Shown one piece after another: positions 1-5,343 of a DNA stretch of 5,343 bases. The stretch is from assembly GCA_001643475.1 (NCBI GenBank), contig LXTK01000238.1, positions 5,877 to 11,219 on the forward strand, in the 5' to 3' direction. The notes under the pieces were generated by a model, which did no database searches, was not told where the DNA came from, and worked only from the letters and a program-made list of their open reading frames with translations. Source of the stretch: Proteobacteria bacterium SPGG2. GTDB lineage: Bacteria; Pseudomonadota; Gammaproteobacteria; Acidiferrobacterales; SPGG2. The position numbers and the translations under genes were made by a program. Numbering within the stretch: position 1 is the stretch's first letter; each line of letters starts with the position of its first letter.

Positions 1-844
1 GCTTGTCTTCACCGCCGGTCCACAGTGACATATTGTGGTGGCAGCCATTGGCGGAAACATGCATGAACGGTTTAGACATGAAGCAGGCGAAGATACCGCG
101 CTCGCGCGCCACCTGGGCACACACCTGACGGTAGGTGGTCAGCCGGTCGCAGGTGCGCAATGCGTCATCGAACGTCCAATTGAGCTCGAGCTGTCCGGGC
201 GCATCTTCGTGGTCACCCTGGATCATATCGAACCCCATGGCCTGGCAGTACTCGATGACCTGCATGAAGGCAGGGCGTAGTCCCTCGAACTGATCGATGT
301 GATAGCAATTCGGTTTGGTGACGCCACCGGCTACCTTGCCGTCCTCGTCGCGTTTGAGCCACATCATCTCCGGCTCGGTGCCGTGGCGTAGGTGCATGCC
401 GTTATATTTCTTTTTGAAGTCGTCGTGGATGATACGCAGATTACCGCGACAATCTGACGTCAGATGGCCGCCGGGGTTTTCTCGTTCCTCGCGGTTGCGA
501 AAGCAGGTACAAAATACACGCGCGACCCGCTTGTCCCAGGGGAGCTGACAAAAAGTCTCTGGGTCCGGAATGCCAACCAGCTCCGATGATTCAGGACCGT
601 ATCCGATATAGTGGCCGTGACGATCTACAAACAGGTTTGCGGTCGAGCCGTAGACCAATTGAAACCCGCGCTCGGCGATACGTTCCCAGTGATCGGCGGG
701 AACACCCTTACCGACGATACGACCAGTCACCGAAGCAAACTGATAGTAGATGTACGTAACGCCAAGCTCCTTGATTTTTTGACGTACTTCTTTGACGAGC
801 TTGTCACGGCTCGGCCGATCAACATGATTTTCTAGGTCAGTCAT
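1..844 (-). CDS. Glutamine synthetase family ligase, probably a gamma-glutamyl-amine ligase type (3' end outside window)
   Basis: The first 281 codons are present and the gene runs off the left edge. The family makes gamma-glutamyl amides from glutamate, ATP and ammonia or an amine, in the cytosol. The start is ATG at 842-844, preceded by a Shine-Dalgarno AAGAGG (853-858 complement) 8 bases away; no other start codon lies just upstream. Visible motifs are GTEPEMMW (residues 155-162, metal-binding glutamates), GDHEDAPGQLE (210-220, the second glutamate motif) and KPFMHVSANGCHHNMSLW (258-275), the counterpart of the canonical KP..GSGMHxHxSL segment. Two differences from ammonia-using GlnA are visible: the DGSS ammonium-site motif is not seen where expected (YGST at 65-68), and the second His of MHxH is Asn271. 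By inference it uses an organic amine, as PuuA or GmaS do, but the substrate is unknown. It lies 86 bases after the co-directional oxidoreductase gene, so an operon is likely. GS-family membership is firm; substrate is open. Confidence 0.9.
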   Translation of the reverse strand, partial: MTDLENHVDRPSRDKLVKEVRQKIKELGVTYIYYQFASVTGRIVGKGVPADHWERIAERGFQLVYGSTANLFVDRHGHYIGYGPESSELVGIPDPETFCQLPWDKRVARVFCTCFRNREERENPGGHLTSDCRGNLRIIHDDFKKKYNGMHLRHGTEPEMMWLKRDEDGKVAGGVTKPNCYHIDQFEGLRPAFMQVIEYCQAMGFDMIQGDHEDAPGQLELNWTFDDALRTCDRLTTYRQVCAQVARERGIFACFMSKPFMHVSANGCHHNMSLWTGGEDK

Positions 845-930
845 TTTTCTTGCCTCTTTATTGTGGTGCGCCATCCTCCAAACAGCCCGCGCTTACTATG
901 CTATTTTTATCCACAGCCAATGCGAGTCCC

Positions 931-2274
931 TCAACTCCAAGGGAAGGGGCTGTTCGAAACTGGATGTAGCTTCCCTTCGGCGTAGCGCGAAAAACGGAAT
1001 GGTTGTAGTAGCGTGCTGCGTGCGCCGCAGATCTCGCTTGCGACTAGCTGGCCCACGCCTATCATCTTATAGCCGTGGTTCGAATCCGCAATCATATAAC
1101 AGTTTTCCCGAAACACATCGAATACGGGAAAGCTATCGGGCGTAAATGCACCAATTCCACCCGAGGGCTCATTCTTATATTTGGGGATTTGGCCCTGGAA
1201 ACGCTTTTGGCAATGAGCCAGCGCCGAACACCACATGTGAGCAAAATCATCGCCCACCACGAAATCAGGCGAGGCGGGCCCGTAGGGGTCAACCGCGACG
1301 TCGTCTGGGTTGGTCTCCACTTTGAACGGTGCGGCGCCCCCCTGGATGCCACCGAAGTTGAAATCGGGCTTGTAGTAGATACCCCACATCTGATCGGTGA
1401 TGAGTGAACCATCGACATCGGAGTACAACGGTACATCGCTATCGACATGGACGACCGGCGGAAACTCGCCATCGTTGGTTTTTTGTAGCGTCGGGTCGAT
1501 CCCAAGGGTGCCCTCTTGCAGAGACCAAAACACCCACATGGGTACGTCGCGGTGGATAGTGCCATCGTTCCCCTTTACATCGATCGCTTTCGGCAGCTCT
1601 AACATGTCCCAGATGCTTTTGACCCACGGGCCGGCGGCAACGACGATGTACTCACACTCTATACGGCCGCGATCGGTCTCTACCGCGGTCACAGCGGTTG
1701 CACCGTTTGCCATCTTAAATCCCGTCACGGTGATACCGGTGAGAATACGCACACCTTGCGCTTCGGCTTTGCTTGCAAGGCCGTAGAGACTTTTTAGGTT
1801 GTTGGCGTAGCCACCACGTTTTTCGTGTAACACCGAGGTAATGCCTTGCGCCTGCCAGTCGTGGAAGATGGTCTTCATGTAGTCGGCGGACTGTTTCTCA
1901 CCCTCGATGAACACCGACTCATAGCCGATCTGTTCTTGCTGTTCGGCAATGGACGCGATATTCGCACGCATGGATTCCGGGCTAATCTGCATATAGCCGA
2001 CGGGATGATAACTATAGGCTTGAGGATCGCTTTCCCATACATCGACACACTGCGCCATGAGTTCGCGCATGGCCGGTTGGAAATAGTTATTGCGGACGAC
2101 GCCGCAGGCGATACCCGAGGCGCCAGCCCCGATCGAGGTCTTATCGATGACAAGGATGTCTTCGCCGCCGCCGCGACCGTGCTGTTTGAGTTCAAGTGCG
2201 AGGTGATAGGCGCTGCTGAGGCCGTGGATGCCGGCGCCGATAATTACGTAGTTAGCCTGGCTTGGCAACGCCAT
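931..2274 (-). CDS. FAD-dependent oxidoreductase, DAO (sarcosine oxidase beta / glycine oxidase-like) family
   Basis: A complete 447-residue flavoenzyme expected to oxidise a C-N bond of an amino acid or N-methyl amine. The N-terminal Rossmann motif is IIGAGIHGLSSAYHL (residues 11-25, GxGxxG at 13-18), with the ribose-binding acid at the end of beta 2 (Asp44 in LVIDK) and a GAGASGIACGVVR segment (49-61) typical of DAO proteins. VVAAGPWV (211-218) is the conserved middle motif. The C-terminal flavin-binding part is seen as FTPDSFPVFD (377-386) and DSNHGYKMIGVGQ (397-409). There is no signal peptide. At 447 residues it is longer than the usual 370-400, mainly through residues about 233-340, which probably form a substrate-domain insertion. 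The start is ATG 2272-2274: an in-frame TAA at 2305-2307 leaves no earlier start, although the nearest GAGG lies a rather long 12 bases upstream. It heads the leftward arm and probably shares a transcript with the GS-like gene. Substrate is not determinable from sequence. Confidence 0.93.
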   Translation of the reverse strand: MALPSQANYVIIGAGIHGLSSAYHLALELKQHGRGGGEDILVIDKTSIGAGASGIACGVVRNNYFQPAMRELMAQCVDVWESDPQAYSYHPVGYMQISPESMRANIASIAEQQEQIGYESVFIEGEKQSADYMKTIFHDWQAQGITSVLHEKRGGYANNLKSLYGLASKAEAQGVRILTGITVTGFKMANGATAVTAVETDRGRIECEYIVVAAGPWVKSIWDMLELPKAIDVKGNDGTIHRDVPMWVFWSLQEGTLGIDPTLQKTNDGEFPPVVHVDSDVPLYSDVDGSLITDQMWGIYYKPDFNFGGIQGGAAPFKVETNPDDVAVDPYGPASPDFVVGDDFAHMWCSALAHCQKRFQGQIPKYKNEPSGGIGAFTPDSFPVFDVFRENCYMIADSNHGYKMIGVGQLVASEICGARSTLLQPFRFSRYAEGKLHPVSNSPFPWS

Positions 2275-2326
2275 GGGTGTGTCTAGCCTCGGTGGTTCCA
2301 GAGTTTATGCTGGGTTTCAGGATCTA

Positions 2327-2362
2327 TGGTACCAATATCGGACCAATTGTTGACTGTGGTCC
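2327..2362. promoter_or_regulatory. Operator-like cluster I, upstream of the oxidoreductase gene
   Basis: This stretch contains the perfect palindrome TGGTACCA (2327-2334) and two direct ACCAAT elements at 2331 and 2342, 11 bases apart. It also has an inverted pair GGACCA (2340-2345) and TGGTCC (2357-2362) with an 11-base spacer. It begins 53 bases before the oxidoreductase start codon, where a repressor could block transcription. The TGGTC/GACCA half-sites match the type used by FadR-subfamily GntR proteins such as E. coli FadR (TGGTCnGACCA), and such a regulator is encoded next door. Binding by that protein is inference. Confidence 0.5.
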
Positions 2363-2493
2363 AGTAACGAGCCGTAGGCGATAACAAGTTGTTTTTGTTT
2401 TAAGTACAGTATCTTAGCGACAAACACGCGGTTCACCTCAAGTAACGAATACCGCCAACATAACTTGAAGGCGTCCACCACGTCAAGGTATAG

Positions 2494-2534
2494 TGGACCA
2501 TTAGTTGAACCAATCTAGGACCATTAAGGTACCA
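2494..2534. promoter_or_regulatory. Operator-like cluster II, overlapping the gntR ribosome binding site
   Basis: Four ACCA elements on the plus strand start at 2497, 2509, 2520 and 2531, spaced 12, 11 and 11 bases. Two of them lie in identical GGACCATTA words (2495-2503 and 2518-2526), and the last lies in AGGTACCA (2527-2534). The array ends three bases before the regulator's ATG and overlaps its Shine-Dalgarno AAGG (2526-2529). The same words occur in cluster I, which supports one protein acting on both sides. By inference this is an autoregulatory operator. No -35/-10 pair could be assigned confidently on either strand between the clusters. Confidence 0.5.
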
Positions 2535-2536
2535 GC

Positions 2537-3292
2537 ATGTCTAAACCCCACCCGCTGAAGCGTACTGAACTAACCGAGGCGTTAAACAATGTGCCTGTAA
2601 AACCGAGTATCGTCGCCACAAATGGCGGTGGTTCTGCTGGTATTACGGCCCAGCTCAGGCGAGAAATCCTTGACGGGGGTTATGGCTACAGTGAACGGCT
2701 ACCGGCAGAGCGCGCGCTGGCGTTACAGTTTGGCGCATCGCGCGGCACCGTCCGTGAGGCGTTGCGCCGGCTCGAGAAAATGAATCTGGTTTCACGTCGA
2801 GTGGGGAGCGGGACCTTCGTACGCTACCGCGGTCATGCCGACGATGAGGACATCGCCCAGCTTACCTCGCCACTTGAACTCATTGACGTCCGCCTCGTGG
2901 TGGAGCCGCAGATGGCGCGTTTGGCCGTCATGAATGCGAATGCGCAAGATCTTCAACGCATGCTGGAAGCGCTTACCGTCGTCGAGCGCGCCCAGGATAA
3001 CGTGGAAGATTTTTCGCGTGGTGACGAGACGTTTCATTTGGCGCTGGCAGAAAGCAGCCGCAACCCACTTCTGTTGTGGCTTTATCGACATATTAACGAG
3101 GTGCGTCGGCACACCCAGTGGAACGCGCGCAAAGACAAAATCCTCACCGCCACACGCATCGCCGAGTACAATCAGCAGCATCGCGAGCTCTACACGGCAA
3201 TTGCCAGTCGCGATATTGAGCACGCAGTTCGAGCCATCACCGGCCACCTCGAAAAGGCGCGCGACGACTTGATGGGGGTCGAAAAAGAGTAA
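2537..3292 (+). CDS. GntR-family transcriptional regulator, FadR subfamily (FCD ligand domain)
   Basis: A complete 251-residue DNA-binding regulator. After a 35-residue N-terminal extension comes the winged helix (about 36-98) with the classic pattern LPAERALALQFGASRGTVRE (55-74), followed by the SGTFV wing (91-95). An all-helical FCD domain follows (about 112-245). VRLVVEPQMARLA (118-130) is its usual first helix. Asp163, His167 (DETFH), His215 (QQHREL) and His237 (GHLEKA) match the metal-site pattern that anchors carboxylate ligands in FCD proteins. The start ATG 2537 has AAGG 7 bases upstream. It is divergent from the oxidoreductase gene and 40 bases ahead of the aminomethyltransferase gene, so it probably controls both arms and itself through the repeat clusters at 2327-2362 and 2494-2534. 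The effector is probably a small carboxylate of the pathway; repressor action is the usual mode of the subfamily but is not shown here. Confidence 0.95.
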   Translation: MSKPHPLKRTELTEALNNVPVKPSIVATNGGGSAGITAQLRREILDGGYGYSERLPAERALALQFGASRGTVREALRRLEKMNLVSRRVGSGTFVRYRGHADDEDIAQLTSPLELIDVRLVVEPQMARLAVMNANAQDLQRMLEALTVVERAQDNVEDFSRGDETFHLALAESSRNPLLLWLYRHINEVRRHTQWNARKDKILTATRIAEYNQQHRELYTAIASRDIEHAVRAITGHLEKARDDLMGVEKE

Positions 3293-3332
3293 CCGCTTTT
3301 TCCCAGGCCGGCTAAACGAGGTTGATCAGATT

Positions 3333-4198
3333 ATGGTGGAGAGCGTGAGGGTTTTGGAGGAATGTTGGCGACCGCGTCTATTGCAACCAGGCTTGCCGCT
3401 TTTCGGGCCGGGGGTGGAACGCTACCAGGTGCGTGGCGGCGGTGCCACCGTGCTGGTTCTGTCTGCCGGCGACGCCCTAGAGGTTATTGATCCACAAGGC
3501 CGTCAGGTCTGCGAGCTTTCGGCCTTCGATGATAACGGCCGAGCTGATCCGGCCCTACTTGGTGCTGGTGCCGGTGCGGCGGCGGTTGGCACGGCCCAAA
3601 TCCTGTCTGGTGACAGCGAAGATGCACGTCGGGTAGCAGTCGGCCTGCAGCGTAGAAATATCGATTTTAAAAACGTGTGCGCGGCACATTTATTTGCACC
3701 CGACTCTGCTGCCGGGGAGAAAGCACGCTTCACGGCGATTTGACCCCGCTGGGCCTGGCGGCGCTGGATATCTTGCGCATCGAGGCCGGTCTGGTCTTTG
3801 CCAACGAATTCTGTGATCAGACCGATCCCTTCGAGGCAGGTATCGGGTTCACGGTGCCGCTGCAGACCAAGGAGGATGATTTTATCGGTAAAGAGGCATT
3901 GATTAAGCGCAGGGCCAGTCCCCAGCGCAAGCTGGTAGGCCTTGAGTTAGAGGGCGAGGAGCCGGGTGCAAACGGCGACACCGTCCATGTCGGCCGCAAC
4001 CAGGTCGGCACCGTTACCAGTGGCACGCGATCACCGATACTGCGCAAGAACATTGCCTTGTGTCGGATGGCCGTCGAATATTCGGAGATCGGCACTGAAG
4101 TCGAAGTGGGCAAGCTAGATGGACATCAGAAGCGCATCCCTGCAACCGTGGTGCGCTTCCCGTTTTACGACCCCGATAAGACGCGCGTGCGCGCCTAA
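3333..4198 (+). pseudogene. Aminomethyltransferase (GcvT-type) gene with internal deletion and frameshift
   Basis: Two open pieces in different frames belong to one gene. The first (3333-3743, 136 residues; GAGG 11 bases before ATG) is an N-terminal domain with GDALEVIDPQGRQVCEL (46-62), reminiscent of the urea-carboxylase-associated DUF1989 fold; that match is tentative. It ends at a TGA right after ARFTA. The second piece is coherent from about 3737 to 4198 and is the end of a GcvT domain: LTPLGLAALDILRIEAG (the GcvT GLGARDTLRLEAG motif), FIGKEAL, and a C-terminal barrel ending in FPFYDPDKTRVRA. In a typical GcvT of about 365 residues the LRIEAG motif lies near residue 230, so most of the folate-binding N-terminal two thirds is missing. 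The family transfers a one-carbon or aminomethyl group to tetrahydrofolate. The surviving parts are well conserved, which suggests a recent event or an assembly mis-join. The fragment is unlikely to be active. Confidence 0.75.
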
Positions 4199-4387
4199 CT
4201 GGCGCTGCTCAGTCGCATAATTCTGCGCTTTATAAAACTTAAGCTTCATCGGCGCGTTGCCGGCAATGATGTTTTGCCGCCTTCTCCGCTTGCCATAGTT
4301 CTGCTAAGTGTTTATCGGAAACAGCTTGATTTACTGGTTTCCGTGGATTGAAATACCAGGCAGCCCTATGTCAAAACTCTTTCGTAA

Positions 4388-4392
4388 AGGAG
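4388..4392 (+). promoter_or_regulatory. Shine-Dalgarno deciding the SDR start
   Basis: AGGAG, within AAAGGAGAG, lies 8 bases before ATG 4401. The earlier in-frame ATGs at 4308 and 4368 have no comparable site, and their translations add residues that precede the usual SDR N-terminus. The start is therefore placed at 4401. Confidence 0.8.
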
Positions 4393-4400
4393 AGCTATCA

Positions 4401-5237
4401 ATGACTGAAAGGTTTTTGTCCGGCCGCGTGGCCATGGTAACTGGTGGTGCCTCCGGTATGGGCCGCGCTATGGCATTGGCGTTTGCCTCAGCCGGGGCCG
4501 ACGTTGCCATCGGTTCGCTGTTAGCGGCCAAAGCCGATACCAAGGCGGATGGCGAACTCGCCTATCTGCCGGGCCAACAGGAGCTCGAATCCACCAAAGC
4601 TGAAATCGAGGCCCAAGGAGTAAAAGCGCTCGCCGTCGGTTTAAACGTGACGTCGGATGAGTCTGTGCAAGCGTTTTACGACGCCACGATCAACGAATTT
4701 GGAAAGGTAGATGTATTGGCCAACGCCGCCGGCATTACCGCCGAGCACCCAATCGTTGGCCACTCGGATCCGCTTTGGCACAAAGTCATCGATGTCAACC
4801 TCAGTGGTACCTACCGCAGCATTAAGCGGGCGCTTCCCGGCATGATCGAACGCAAGTGGGGCCGGATCATCAACATCGCCTCCACCGCGGCTGACGTGGG
4901 CGCGGTAACCTCGGGCGCCTATTGTGCTTCCAAGGCAGGTGTCGTTGGGCTTACCCGTTGTGTGGCGCTGGAGGGTGCGCCCCACGGTGTGACCTGCAAC
5001 GCCATCAGCCCCACCTGGGTCGACACCAGCTTCGGCCGCGACTGGATGGGCGATATCGCCGAAGAGCAGGAAAACCGTTCCGGTGCCGAATACATCGCCG
5101 ATGTAGAAAAATCCAACCCGCAGGGCCGGCTCCTCAAGCCGGCGGAAGTCGGCGCCTTAGCCCTCTTTCTCTGCCGCGAAGAGGCCCTCGGCATGACCAT
5201 GCAGAACCTTACGCTCTCCGCTGGTTCGTTGTGGTAG
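4401..5237 (+). CDS. Short-chain dehydrogenase/reductase (SDR), classical type
   Basis: A complete 278-residue NAD(P)-dependent oxidoreductase acting on an alcohol or carbonyl, cytosolic. The cofactor motif is TGGASGMG (residues 14-21), followed by NAAG (108-111). The catalytic tetrad is Asn133, Ser161, Tyr174 and Lys178, in the YCASK motif with the normal spacing. ISPTWVDT (202-209) fills the usual NxIxPGxVxT position, with Trp in place of Gly. Two features depart from the plain family: a loop of about 15-20 extra residues after beta 2 (about 39-60, rich in Ala, Lys and Asp), where NAD/NADP preference is usually set, and a C-terminus LSAGSLW instead of the common VDGG ending. Because of the altered loop I cannot call the cofactor. 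It lies 202 bases after the broken aminomethyltransferase gene, with its own strong ribosome binding site, so it can be expressed independently. The product of the cluster's oxidation steps is a plausible substrate, by inference only. Confidence 0.94.
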   Translation: MTERFLSGRVAMVTGGASGMGRAMALAFASAGADVAIGSLLAAKADTKADGELAYLPGQQELESTKAEIEAQGVKALAVGLNVTSDESVQAFYDATINEFGKVDVLANAAGITAEHPIVGHSDPLWHKVIDVNLSGTYRSIKRALPGMIERKWGRIINIASTAADVGAVTSGAYCASKAGVVGLTRCVALEGAPHGVTCNAISPTWVDTSFGRDWMGDIAEEQENRSGAEYIADVEKSNPQGRLLKPAEVGALALFLCREEALGMTMQNLTLSAGSLW

Positions 5238-5343
5238 CGGTAACCGATTCCAAGTTTCCAGCATAGGATCGTTGTCAGCATCTTGTTGGTAGCAACCGCA
5301 ACCACTACTAAACAGCCTTTCCATTAGCACCGGCACGTCCGGT

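Noticed and set aside
845..930. Separate promoter for the GS-like gene (TTGGCT with TAGTAA on the minus strand)
   Set aside because: The hexamers match consensus poorly, and read-through from the oxidoreductase gene explains expression.
1075..2286. Several plus- and minus-strand open frames of 60-157 codons inside the oxidoreductase gene
   Set aside because: They are shadows of the real gene: low-complexity, Arg/Ser/Pro-rich translations with no motifs.
3665..3674. TTTTAAAAAC as a -1 programmed frameshift site joining the two GcvT pieces
   Set aside because: In the zero frame it reads GAT TTT AAA AAC, where slipped pairing meets a TAA. The new frame has a stop at 3668-3670, and a frameshift could not restore the missing middle of the domain.
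3677..4198. Independent 173-residue gene starting at ATG 3677
   Set aside because: The first ~20 residues are out-of-frame translation of the upstream piece, GcvT similarity begins only at about 3737, and ATG 3677 has no good ribosome binding site.
4257..4266. Palindrome TTGCCGGCAA between the broken gene and the SDR
   Set aside because: It is a single 10-base palindrome with no loop, U-tract or second copy, so neither a terminator nor an operator can be supported.
4308..4400. Longer SDR starting at 4308 or 4368
   Set aside because: Neither has a good Shine-Dalgarno, the added residues do not look like an SDR N-terminus, and AAAGGAGAG points to 4401.
4199..4400. Promoter for the SDR (TATAAA near 4231 or TTGCCA near 4291)
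   Set aside because: No -35/-10 pair with acceptable match and spacing was found, though an independent promoter in this gap is possible.
5238..5343. Terminator or gene start after the SDR
   Set aside because: Only a weak GTTG/CAAC hairpin with no U-tract is present, and no start codon with a ribosome binding site is seen before the edge.

Overview
This window looks like part of a catabolic gene cluster from a member of the Pseudomonadota, with a moderately GC-rich genome. A marine gammaproteobacterium is my tentative guess from protein style, intergenic texture and Shine-Dalgarno use. Nothing in the sequence fixes the taxon. There are five genes in two divergent arms around a 262-base regulatory region. 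No RNA genes, insertion sequences or CRISPR arrays are visible.

The left arm (minus strand) has a complete FAD-dependent amine or amino-acid oxidoreductase of the DAO family (2274 to 931). An 86-base gap separates it from the first 281 codons of a glutamine-synthetase-family ligase (844 to the window edge). The right arm (plus strand) has a FadR-type GntR regulator (2537-3292), a damaged aminomethyltransferase (GcvT-type) gene (3333-4198), a 202-base gap with no convincing feature, and a short-chain dehydrogenase (4401-5237). The last 106 bases show no supportable feature.

The gene set suggests, by inference, breakdown of an amine or N-methylated amino compound. The GS-like ligase would gamma-glutamylate an amine, the flavoenzyme would oxidise a C-N bond, the GcvT-type protein would pass a one-carbon unit to tetrahydrofolate, and the SDR would process an alcohol or carbonyl. 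The substrate cannot be read from the sequence.

Two points stand out. First, the divergent intergenic region carries two clusters of GGACCA/ACCAWT elements, one before each gene start. Neighbouring copies are 11-12 bases apart (about one helical turn) and resemble the GACCA half-site of FadR-type operators, but not in the classical TGGTnnnACCA spacing. The last copy overlaps the regulator's Shine-Dalgarno, which suggests autoregulation. Second, the aminomethyltransferase gene seems to have lost a large internal segment together with its reading frame: its N-terminal piece stops at 3743 and only the last ~150 residues of a GcvT domain follow in another frame. If real and not an assembly error, the one-carbon transfer step of this cluster is broken in this genome.
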